Source of the DNA: Dallia pectoralis
Taxonomy: Eukaryota > Chordata > Actinopteri > Esociformes > Umbridae
Reading direction: 5' to 3'
Length of the DNA stretch: 64,000 nt
Assembly (NCBI GenBank): GCA_029465975.1
Contig: CM055748.1
Coordinates: forward strand, 10,938,300-11,002,299
This document shows positions 36,668 to 47,930 of this stretch, one piece after another. How positions within the stretch are numbered: position 1 is the first letter of the stretch; every line of letters begins with the position of its first letter. The notes under the pieces are model-generated. The model had not been told where the DNA came from, did not search any database, and was given only the letters and a program-made list of their open reading frames with translations. Position numbers and translations under genes: made by a program.

Positions 36668-37572
36668 TAGGGCTGCACGATATTGGAAAAAAATTACATT
36701 GCGATATTTTTCCCCCCAACGATATATATTGCGATATTGCGAGCCATCAATCCAGGCTAAAGTCAATAATTACCATTCCATCAGACCGTACCGTCAGACT
36801 CATGTAGGGCTCTGTTTTCCTGCTGGACCATAAGTTTGTTGTAGCTGCATAGTATTCCACGTGTGACAGCTCTGCTTCAATCTGAGATTTGCATTTTCCA
36901 TACAGCTCTTATATGTGCAGGATGGTATAACATACCGCATGTCAAGCATTCGGATCATTTTCTTAAATCCCTTTTTGGTGACAGTGTTTAATGGCAACAT
37001 ATCTTTAGCGATATAAAACGTTATTTTTACGCTGTGGTGCCGTTTTAAGTGATTTTTGTAGCCGTTTATGTATAAAACAATAATTTTTATACATAATAAT
37101 TACGGACTCCTTGGTTGTGTAAATACATCCATCGTTTATTTAGCTACGCATGTAAACGATCAGGAACAACGAAAACATATCGTTTAGTGAATATTTTAGG
37201 TGAGTTTATGAGTTCGCTACGTGATCGTGGATTTAAGAGACACGAGAGAGAAGCTCCGGACCGCGCATGTTGCTATCGGTTGCTACGACAACACAAAAAA
37301 TTATTGCTAGTGCGCATGTCCATCATGACGTCATGGGCCAGTCAACGCGGAAGCTCCAAGCTCCATGCTGGCTTTTTGAGCACTCGCATTGGAATGTACG
37401 GGGCTTCTCGCAGAACACTGTATTCAGTTCTCTTAATACATTCATGGTGCTACCATTCTCTTAATACATTTATGGGTGCTACCCTTCTTCACATCGCATG
37501 TTCCGACGGTGTGACTATCGCGCATGCGCACATCGCGATGTCGGTGTTAAAACCGAATATCGTTCAGCCCTA
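36668..37572. mobile_element. Second non-autonomous hAT element, 905 bp
   Basis: The ends are TAGGGCTGCACGATAT and, inverted, ATATCGTTCAGCCCTA. The flanking 8-bp sequences are GTGTACAC (36660-36667) and GTGCACAC (37573-37580), a 7/8 target duplication. Subterminal GCGATAT repeats occur at the left end. The interior is non-coding. Confidence 0.88.
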
Positions 37573-38429
37573 GTGCACACTGAGATGCATAGATATGATC
37601 ACTGTCCCGCTTGGAGCTGGGGGTGATTACATTAGACTGATCATGGAGGCACAGTCTCCAAGTGCTTTATCTCTGGACCACCTGTGCTGTTAGGACCTGA
37701 GGCTAATTCATTTTTTTCTCTAATCCCTCCTTGAGGCTAGGCCTACCTGGTGAACAAGGCCTGTCTGAAGGTTTTACTCAGGAAATACCAATTCTAATGA
37801 TGTGGCCCCTTCCTGTTTTCTGAGGTTAGAGCACAGTTACTGGAATATACGCCATAGTTGTCTGAAACTTAGCATACATCTGGCTTCATAATTTAGCATA
37901 CATTTGGTGCATTAAGCATGTTCATTCTTTATTACTGTGAATGAGAATTTTGTCAGCTGAATACCTTTCCAGTATTCAGCCTGGTTCATAAGCCAACTAT
38001 TTTCCTGGTTATTGACCACCAGTTATGAAAAACAAGATCTCAAGAATGAAACAAAGCTTAAATACTCCCTCCCCAACCTGGAAAAAAAGCCGGACGTTTA
38101 TAAGTCTCGTATGGTAAGGCACCCAATTCCATGCACTGTGAGAAGTCCAAACAACTGGCCGCAGGGTTGATAATGAATCCATATATTCGTATATATCATC
38201 ACGGCGCTTTGATTCAATTTGGTCATTACACAAAGTGTCGCTTGATTCTGCTATGTTTGTGCTATCCCCAGCATTTTTAATATACTGTGTTAGTCTTCCG
38301 AACCAGGCAATATAAGCCATTACGGTAAATGCATTATTAGAATGCGTCATTTGCTGTCTTTTTTTAGAGTAGGTCTGCCTTAATGAGACAGACATCAATA
38401 AGACGTCTGTAAATATTGATCAGTTTGTG
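37573..38429. other. Spacer with no confident feature
   Basis: The minus-strand frame 38009-38398 has no domain that I recognise. It may belong with the BED-finger relic downstream on that strand, but this is not shown. Confidence 0.35.
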
Positions 38430-38449
38430 ACAAAAACGTGTGGCATACA

Positions 38450-38725
38450 TCAATTGAAAGAGAGCCAGGCAAACGCGTTTTTCCGCTCTGAGACACAGAG
38501 CCTTACAGTCGACAGTGGCGGTTGTCCTGTCACATCGAAAATTGTTATGATCCAGAAATTTTTCAAAATCATAAGTAACTCTATTCGAATCAGGAAAGCA
38601 TATGGCAGCTGTGGATGTGTTACGTTTTTTTCTTCTCCCGTGCCAGAATGTTTACTTTTCAAATGTTCCAGCACGCATGTTGTGCTACCATGCAAAGCAA
38701 GTTTTGCCTTGCACACATTACAGAT
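38450..38725 (-). pseudogene. BED zinc-finger relic, probably from a hAT transposase
   Basis: The minus strand reads CNVCKAKLALHGSTTCVLEH followed by LKSKH. This has the spacing and ligands (C-x2-C ... H-x4-H) of a BED-type zinc finger, found at the N-terminus of hAT transposases and ZBED proteins. A stop lies just upstream and no catalytic domain follows in frame. Confidence 0.6.
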
Positions 38726-38948
38726 GCGTTAATTTTATAACTGAAAATAAAACCTTCCCCACCCGCAACTTGTTCTGCAACGTTTGAACGCTGATATTTC
38801 AGTGCATTTTAAATAGAAATAAAAGTTGTCTTTATTGGATTGCATATGGGATGACTGCATTGCAGTCTAGAGCTACAGCGCTGCTCTGATCAATTCACAT
38901 TTTTGCCGGCACGTATGAGATCAAATGAAGTGTCAACAACAAAAGAGT

Positions 38949-39215
38949 ATGGGTGTAACCCTGGCATTCTGGCCAAATTTTCACCTTGTCCTCTGTCTAT
39001 CATGGCCACCTAATCATCCCCATTTATATACTAATTGGCTTCATCGTCACCACCAGTAAGCTTCATCGTCACCACCATCTGGCGCAATATGGCTGCCGTC
39101 ATCCAGGTGGATGCTGCACATTGGTGGTGGTTGAGGGGATTCCCCCTTCCAAGTAAAGCTCTTTGAGTACCCAGGAAAGTGCTATATAAATGTAATGAAT
39201 TATTATTTGTAGAAA
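38949..39215 (+). mobile_element. SINE-like repeat with L2-type tail
   Basis: It starts near GTAACCCTGGCATTCTGGCC and has a TGGATGCTGCACATTGGTGG block. It ends AAGTGCTATATAAATGTAAT followed by an ATT-rich end. The 3' end is an L2-type tail. A GCTTCATCGTCACCACCA segment is duplicated near 39040-39078. Confidence 0.65.
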
Positions 39216-42200
39216 ATAATTTGTAGTCGATAACGCGTAGGTCACATGCAAATTCCATTCATTATGTGACTCATTTTGTTGATAAATATATCCACCATCA
39301 ATTTAAAGCGCCTAAAAAAGTATTCCCAGATGTATCTTTGTTTCTAACCGCAAGTCACTCTTGATGTTTTCTATGTTATTATAGGGAACCCTATGAAAAG
39401 CAAAGTGTATTTTTACAGACTACTAGGTAAAATATATAACATAGTCTGGATTATTTCTTATGAAAATATTAAGAGTGCAAATCCTCTGAGAAAATCAGTG
39501 GTCCATTAAAGGTCAATACTTTTTATTTTTAAAGCCTTTTAATTTAGTGCTGATTCCTTCCTTTTGCTATGGCTTATAAATGTATTATGTCCAAAGTTCT
39601 CCAAACTTTGCTACAAGACCCATAACAGTTCTGTCAACTCTTTTGTAATGTTTTTTTGTTACATGATATCATGATTTTAATATTATTCATATAATAATAG
39701 AGGCCCCAATTCAGAACATTATTAATCATGTCTTGTTAACATATATTTTATACGATACGGAGGTGAAATCTACAAAGCACATTTTCTGTGTTCTTGGCTG
39801 GTAGTGGATGGACACTTTATACATTTCATTCTGCTATCTGACTCAACAAACATGATCGTTAGGCCTAGCTGTGGTTTAAATTTTTGACTTGACTCCGCTT
39901 ATTGTGAAAGATCATTCTGAAAACAAGGATAACATTTACTTTTGTGCAGTTTGATTTATGGCGGATGACATAAACAGTCAGAGACAAGCAGGACTAAAAG
40001 AAAGAGTACAACAATACCAACCCTGAACAGGATGAGGAGGGATTGTGTGGATGGAGTCAAACAGACACATTTGTAAGCTCATACATTTTTTGTGGTACCA
40101 ACCAGTATAATCTAGAAGGAAATAAAAGTCCCTCTAGAAGTGAATAAAAGTCCCTGCCTTGATAAGAATGGAAATGGACACTTGTGTCTTTTTGGGAATG
40201 TTTTAGTCCAGACCGTTCTGATTGTTTTACTGTGTCCCAGGCGAGTGGTTACACGCCCATCCTTGTGAAAAAAGAATTTGCAGAATAAACAAATCATAGC
40301 CCCCCTAAAACCTGAAAGGGGTGATGTAGTTATCAGGATTACTGGAGTAATCTGGAGAAGCAAAGGGCTGAGAGTGTGGGAGTGGCAGGAACGCGTTTAG
40401 ATTTTTAAAATTGTATACATAAGACTTAAAGGGGTAATTAGGATTAAGTGCCTTGCTCATTTGCACAATTAAATATATCTAACCTAGTATTTTCCAGGAT
40501 TTGTACAAGCATTGTTTTGGTTAAGGGTCTAACACTTTAACCAGTATATTTCTCTGACCTGTAGAGTGCCACGCTGACCAATCTAGTTAAACAATGCCAC
40601 ACTGGTGTCCGGTGTGCACACAGTTCACTGGCTTTGTTTTTTGTATGGTTTGGTTCCGTTTCCTTAGTAATTAGTTGTGGGGATAGCTGACATTCTCAGA
40701 CAGCTTGAGAACAACCAGTGCACTAGTCTGAGACTCCTCTGCTTGTCAAATCATTGATAAAGGGAACAAAGTCTGCATGCTGGTGTTATGTGGTTTTAAT
40801 TAACAATGCCTTCACAAACAGGGTCATATGATTGACAAAGAACATAGAGGTGCTGAATTACTTGTTAACATTTTCAAAAAAATTAATACTTAACACATTT
40901 GAATAAACATTTTCAGATCGGTGGTTAACATAATGGATTGCTAGTTTATCATAACCGTACCCTTCTAAGAAGTAACACATTATATCAGCATTTTTTGCAG
41001 TCTTATTGACCTGGTCGGGGAATCAAACTACCAAATGTTCCCAGGGGGAACAAGGCCATAGTGTTGGTTACACGAATAGGCATTAGTTTTAAACATCGTT
41101 TACAACTACGAAAGTTCAGAATGATTGTCTGTTTTCATATAGATACAAATCATATGACTGATTGCCTGCCACTCCTTGAGCTGACGAGGCAATAGAAGAT
41201 TGAGGAAGTTATTGCAATAATTCGCTCACTTCCTCAAGCCAAGACCATTTCTAATTATAGTCTGCCATTGCACGGGCACTCTAATAATAGCCCGGTGAAT
41301 TCAACAGTACATTATGGTCTAAATTGTGACAGACAGATCCAGTCTTCCAGGACTCATTCCTCTGTTGAAATGACCATGCTGGAATGCAACTGTTAAGAAT
41401 AAGTGACATAGAATCAACTTAGCCTCAACTTAACCTCAACCCATGTGTCAGTGAATGTCCAAAATACATTATACATAGCAATCCCACGGCTTGGTATTTG
41501 AAACAAATCAGCATTTTTGGTGTATGCATGAGACCCAATTTCAGAACTAGAGAAAGTACCTTGTGTTTCTTGTATGTTGTGAGTAAGTAAATAAGGTGCC
41601 CAGCCCATGTTAGCTCAAATGTCATCTGTCCATATCCATGGGTTTGTAGGGTTTGTTTCACTGCTAGGTTAATACTTTGCACCCAAAACGGTACTTTACT
41701 ACCTTATAGTGCACGATATTTGAGTTTTGTTGTGGTAGGTTTGGCGTCTGCAAGCTCCGGTGGGGTTGTTTGCTTAATAATTTACCAAGTGTGTTGGTGC
41801 TGGTGAGTTTTCAGGTATCTTTAAAATGGTATTGAAACTGCAAGCAATAAGGCAACCAGCCCATGCCCTCCGTTTGGAAACATCATTGTATGCCAATATC
41901 TTTTCGAAAGACTTTAAAATGGTTCCACTGTGCACAGCTTTTATTACTGTTGTTGTGTCTATACAACTGTAGAAATTCAGCCTAGATTTATGTTCCCAGT
42001 CTTGAGTGAAACATGAGTCTGGCTTGCATGTCAAGTTCCGATGTGCATCATAGAACACATGTACAATGCCGTGTACAAATATCTGTCCCCTGTCAGATTG
42101 TTTCAACTTATATATTTGGCACTGAATGTTATCAGATCTTCCTACAAAACCAAATATCAGATTAAAGGGAACCAGAGTTAGCAAACAACATCTGCTTAAA

Positions 42201-44058
42201 ACAAAGTATATTTATCCAAAAACTATATGCTAAACCCAATGCCCCTTTGTTAAAAAAAATGACAGATGTAGTTATTGATTAGTCAAGGCTAAGGGACATT
42301 CACAGACTCGTCCATGCAGAACTGCTTTAACGCTGTGACATTTGTGAGTGTTTGAGCATGAACAGCTTGTTTCAGGTTCTACCATATCTCAAAAGTGACA
42401 TGACAAAATTGATGTCTATCTTGACATTCTATTTTCTTAAACTGTTCTAATGTCTGCTTGTGTGTTTTAAATTATTGTCTTGCTGCTTGACCAGACATCC
42501 TTCAGAATTATCAAAAAAATTCTCAGAATTCATTGAAAATGTAGAATACAGTGTTTGGTTTTCACCAGTCATAGTGGCCCATGTTATCCATAACATTCTA
42601 CTTTTGTTTCATCTGGAACGTTGTTCAAGAAATCTAAAAGATCATGCAGTTTTCTTTTTTTCTTTTTCTTATTAATTGTCTTAGTAAGCAGTGGTTTCTG
42701 CCTTGTTTTCCTTAATGTCTTCCTGATAGTGGGGGCATGAACACCATCTTAGGTGAAGCAATGAGGGTCTGCATATTTTGCAGCATTTTTTGTGACTTTT
42801 TTGTGCTTGCTTTTGGAGTGATTTTTGCAGGACGCCCACTGATGGCAATATTCAATACTGGCCCCAAATTGTCTCCATTTGGACAGTATGGCTTTGAGCT
42901 ATAGAAATGGCGTCAACAACTTCTTTCCGAAGGTAAATGTACATTTAGTTTTGGTGCCACACTGTAGCTTAGGGACGGACCTGTGTGCTGACAACATAGT
43001 TAGTCACGTTTACATTGGGCAGGGCTGGACCAAATTTGGCAAGATTGAGTGTAGTTGAGCAAATGATTCCCATTGCTCTTCTACTCAAGACATAGAACTA
43101 AAACTTTGAATCTTGAATCTTGAACCTGCCTAAATAGCTGACGTTGTAGTCAGCTTAGCATTTGCAAAAATCTTTACCATTTGTCAGTTTTTACATACTT
43201 AATTAAATGAGAGACAGAAAATGCAATCACTGCAATCTCTTTTCTTACTTTTTGGAAAATTGGTTGTAATGAAGGAAATAAATTATTATTACAACGCAAT
43301 ATGATTGCAGAATGCGCAGTTGTGTGATAGTTAACTGACAGCTAGTTTAGTTATTGTTCAACACGCCTGTAGAAAAGACAAATGGATATCCGAAAATGTC
43401 TTTCTGCCACAAAACCAACCGAAAGTCTCCCATCCAAAGACAGAGGATATGCTGTAAGAGATTTTTCATATGGAACGCCATTTCTGCCAATATTCAATAA
43501 ATAAATACAGCTATGAAATAATAAATATATCTATGAAATTAGGCAATTATTACATAAATACGTGTAATATAAATGTATAAATCACTTAATATGTAAAGAA
43601 ATAGGTTTTATTTAAAAATTTTGTTTTTCATAAGACAACATTTATTTATTTCCAGGGTCTTGTATTTCACAATTACAAATGTATTCATTTGAAGGCACTC
43701 CTTTTTTATAATGACACGTTTTTCATAAGACAACTTTTATTTATTACAGCGGACTGTTTTCTTTCGAAATTCCCCATGTATTTATTTCAAGGCATTACAT
43801 TTTCATAATGCCGCATTTATTTTATAATGACACATTTCCATTTGGTATATTCAAATGAATCGGGCGTGGCCATCTGTCAGCTTCAGAATTGTTGCGAGAG
43901 GCTGCCAACCGCCTCGACGGGACAGTGACCCAGCAGTCACCAGCTAGAGCTGCAGATGTGGTCACCTCAAGCCCAAGAACCAGATAGACCAGACAACACA
44001 AAAGCGGCGAGCATATCGTCTGGAATATCCAAAAACAAAATGGGAGGGGCACATGCTA

Positions 44059-44061
<3 letters not shown>
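39216..44061. other. Long AT-rich stretch with no gene identified
   Basis: Reading frames are short and without domains. Sequence near 42150-42980 and 43600-43850 has the feel of old, degraded repeats, but I could not assign a family or find ends. Confidence 0.35.

Positions 44062-44097
<36 letters not shown>
44062..44097. repeat. (AT)n microsatellite
   Basis: An uninterrupted AT dinucleotide run of about 36 bases. Confidence 0.97.
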
Positions 44098-44101
<4 letters not shown>

Positions 44102-44647
44102 TAGTTAGTTTAGCGCCAGCTAGCGCTACTGTGATGGGTCAGACTGAAGTCGCCCCCCACGCCCCATTCCAACATGATCCTGCCTTGGAACAGGGCAAAC
44201 CAAGTTACAGCAATACCATACCGTATGTACCAAGGTTGGTGGAGCTGGCATTTGAAAAGGATCTCACTCGCAAGAGCACACATGAATGGAAAGACAGGAG
44301 GTTCCATTCTGACACACGTTGCCTAGCCCTCTATTAATGGTGAGTCAAACTTGGTTTGATTTTGCATTGGTGCCATGTTTCAATTTAAATAACAGCCATG
44401 GTGCCCTGTTGTAATTGTATCTGCTTTTAGCTATATATTAATTTCTAGGGCTAAAGGTAATGAAAATGTTGCACTTCTTATTGAGTACATTATTTGTTGT
44501 AATATAATACACTGATGTGCCTGAGCTGTGGGGAAGATGTTGCGTTATGAAACAACTTTTGTTTGTTGTTGCTTGTGGTGTGGTTACTGTACAGATTTTG
44601 TATTTGTGTTTTCGGTTAGGGCTGGTTGTGTTATGTATTCTATATGT

Positions 44648-45040
44648 CAATGTCCCTGTTTATTTATATAGCACAGTTAAAACAACTGTGGTTGACCAAA
44701 GTGCTTAAAATATCAAATACAAAAAAGATAATGTAAAAATACATAATTACAAATAACATGAAACAACAAATTAACAACAAAGGACAATTGTTGCCTACAC
44801 TCAGCTGGGACCAAAGGCCAATGTAAAAAAGGTGTGTCTTCAGCAAGGACTTAAAAGTATATGTAGTCCACAGGATGGGAGCACCTACCGCAAAAGCTTG
44901 GTCTTGTCTAAGTGGTTAGCCAGATACAAAGGGGGCAGACCATTTAAAGTCTTATAAACAAGCAATATATATTCCTTTATTATTGCCATAACTAGAATAT
45001 CAGGTTGGCTAGGCCTACATCTTTCTGCAGAATATGGAGG
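44648..45040 (-). mobile_element. L2-type LINE 3' end fragment
   Basis: Minus-strand frames read YKTLNGLPPLYLANHL and, further on, LKTHLF, both characteristic of the C-terminus of L2-type ORF2. They are followed by a tail ending TGTGCTATATAAATAAAC at about 44650-44670. The frames are broken. Confidence 0.65.
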
Positions 45041-45154
45041 TCTGCTCTTATTCTGAAGCTGATTCGCTATGTAAATGCGTGCCCCCGCTATGTAAATGCA
45101 AAAATGCAGACGGAATTGTGGAATTTGGTAACAAAAAATGGAATCAACAGTAAA

Positions 45155-46658
45155 TGTCACTTCGGCTTCAGGCAGGTTACAATACAGATAATGGGCACAG
45201 GCGCAGAGATAATAATAAACTGAGAACTTATTGTCAAAAAACAACCCAAACTAAAAACTACACACAATGATGTGGAAAATAAACCAAGGCACATGGGCCA
45301 AATAAAACACAACACTGAACAGGATAAAACACTAGGAACAGGTACGGGAAACAGACTTACTCGGGGATCGGAACACACAACCCAAAATCAGAGGGCTACC
45401 CACTACTGCGGGGATGCCCAAGGAACAGGGACGGTCTCAGAGTCCAGGAGTGATAGGAGATGTGGCAGGAAGAGCAGGGCCTGCGGCTGAAACTTCCCTC
45501 GATGGGCTAGCTAAGCATAGAATTCGCTATATAGACCCGTCTCCTCCTCCAGGGTAACCAAAGTCTTGTCCATCCAGGCTAGGTAGTCTATGTGGACCGC
45601 TTGGTCTCCCTGCTCTTCCTCTTCTACGACCGAAGGGGAAACTGGCGTGGAGGACTGAGCAGAGACCTGTCTATTGGCAAGCGGATCGGTGGCCATCTTG
45701 TGCGGGGGACCGGCGGCCATTTGCAGCCATCTTGGGCGGCGGAGCGGCAGCCATCATCGGCGGCGGAGCGGCAGCCATCTTGGGCAGCGGAGCGGCAGCC
45801 ATCATGGGCGGCGAAGCGGCAGCCTTCTTGGGCCGCGGAGTGGCAGCCACCTTGGGCCGCGGAGTGACAGGCACCTTGGGCCGCGGAGTGGCAGCCATCT
45901 TGGGCTGCGGTGTGCCAGGCAGAACTGCTGGAGGTAACGCGGGTCTCAGCTGCAGGATGTAGGAATCCCAGCTGTACTCCCCCTCCAGTTACTCCTGCTC
46001 CTCCGACTCCTCTTCTGACTCTCTCCAATTCCGCACTGCTCTGTAGTCGGCCGGTACCCAGATAGGGGGTGGAGCGGATGGTCGTGGAGGAAGAGGTGGT
46101 TCTTCCGGTATTGCGCACCGGCGAAAACATACCGGTACCTCGGCAGGCTGATCGTATCCCCACGACCAACCCTTTTTTCTTTGCTGCGTCCTTTTTGGTT
46201 GGGCCATTCTGTCACCCATCGGCTTCAGGCAGGTTAACAGGACCGGTAACGGACACAGGCGCATAAATGATAATAAACGGAGAATTTTATGTAAAAAAAC
46301 AACCCAAACTAAGAACTACACACAATAGTGCGGAAAATAAACCTTGGCACGTGGGCCAAATAAAACACAACACTGAACAGGGTAAAACACTAGGAACAGG
46401 TACGGGAAACAAGAGAGAAAAAGACTTACTCGGGGATCGGAACACGCAACAGGAAACAATGACCCAACAAACACAAGAGACACTGGGGACACTATATAAT
46501 GAACATAACGAGGACTAACCCACAACAGGTGTGCAAGGGCGGGAAAATTAGTAAAGGGGGAACGGAAAATACCAGGACAAAACCATATACATGAAACAAC
46601 CACTAGAGGGAGACAGAAACATGCATACAAAACAGGGACACATACACAAACCCTTACA
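45155..46658 (-). mobile_element. Non-autonomous LTR element, 1504 bp, with GTAAA target duplication
   Basis: A complete 449-bp LTR (46210-46658) and a partial one (45155 to about 45390) bound an interior of about 0.8 kb. The element starts TGTCAC and ends TTACA and is flanked by GTAAA on both sides (45150-45154 and 46659-46663). Read on the minus strand, the 5' LTR is complete. The 3' LTR lacks its U3-side half and the adjacent polypurine tract, an internal deletion after insertion. There is no pol. The interior carries a repeat-protein ORF similar in style to that at 47931-49838. Confidence 0.85.
45650..46209 (-). pseudogene. Repeat-protein ORF of the 1.5-kb LTR element
   Basis: From an ATG just inside the 5' LTR edge the minus strand reads MAQPKRTQQRKKGW and an acidic segment ESEEESEEQE, then a stop near 45990. 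In the same frame it continues into tandem TPRPK-MAA and MAAAPPPK-type repeats to about 45670. The repeat DNA unit (24 bp) carries AAGATGGCTGCC-type motifs. Function is unknown. With the premature stop this copy is probably inactive. Confidence 0.55.
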
Positions 46659-46663
46659 GTAAA

Positions 46664-47337
46664 ACATGCAATTATTTTTAATTTCCCATAATTTCAGACA
46701 AATTGTTTAAAAAAATCTGAAGTTAGCCTAATTATTATAGTAATTTAAATTATTTAATAATTGTAAAATTGTTGTTGAGGGAACCCTTACATCACCTTAC
46801 AACTTGGCTGTCACTTTGAGAAACTTACTGAAGGCTGTCTGAGACGGCCAATCATGTATTTCAATGGAGATGTCTGTGAGAGATGGAAAACTTGAAAACA
46901 TTGAACAGACATGGTAGTTCATGAGATAGTTCCATTGCTGCATTATTGCCTAGATTCTTGCATTGTTTTTTTTTCATTTATAATTCAACGCTGATGTGAA
47001 ACACTTTTTTACAAAAAACAATGCATGCAAAGTTTTGTTTATAAGTAAAGCTCTAGGATTACCCTATTGCTTGCTGCATTGTTGATTAGATTTTGTAGTT
47101 GCCATTATCGCAAATCATATTTGTGCAGTGTAAAATAGCCATTAGGCTCAACGATCACCGTAATACATCCCTCCTCTCATTGTGACTTAGAGATTGGGTG
47201 AGATGTGGCAAACAGGGAGGCCTTTCAGAACCCCAGCCCCAGTCTGTACTCTCAAGGACCGTTGGATCCATCTTTTTTCAGTGCGTTTTTGTTGACCACA
47301 AGCTGTAGGTCTCTGGATAAAAGTAGTATGCTATACA
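46664..47337. other. Spacer between two LTR elements
   Basis: AT-rich sequence with no feature recognised. Confidence 0.4.
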
Positions 47338-47342
47338 GTGCC

Positions 47343-47722
47343 TGTCACGAGACTCGTCGGGTGTAGTGCAGGATGAAGCCAGGTGCAGAGCCAAATAATC
47401 CGTTTAGCGGGTTTTATTCAATACAACAAAAGTAAAACAAACCGTAAACGGCGAAAAAGTGCTAACTGGGCTAATGAAATAAACAGTGCGCATATCGCGT
47501 CTTATAATAAACATATACCACCAACCACAATAGCACTCCAAATATACCACTCACCTCTAATATAATTACGTGACATGTAACAATGCGAAGCAATGAGTGC
47601 ACTGCTCGCGACCCTCTTATATCCCATTGATTACAAGCAGAAACAGCTGAGTGACAAAACATAAACAAGGAAGTGAATCACCGAAAGGTCTGTGTAGCCA
47701 CGCCCCCACACCATTCGTGACA
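47343..47722 (-). repeat. 3' LTR (in element orientation)
   Basis: 380 bp, identical by eye to 49841-50220. A diverged partial copy lies at 1-213. Confidence 0.95.
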
Positions 47723-47930
47723 GTATCCCCCACTAAAAGGCTAGCTCCCCAGATAGCCGAACGGAAACACAAAACCAAAACAAGGGAGCAACAGGGAGAG
47801 AACCCGCAGTCAAACCCAAAAGGGTCAGTCCAGGACCGCAGGTCCAGCCCTGAAAAGGCCTCGGTGGCTGAGAGGCCGCCATCTAGTGCGGCAGAGAGAC
47901 CGCCATCTAGTGCGGCAGAGAGACCGCCAT

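Noticed and set aside
41774..42184. 136-codon minus-strand frame
   Set aside because: It has no domain, unusual composition for a gene, and lies in AT-rich sequence that looks like old repeat.
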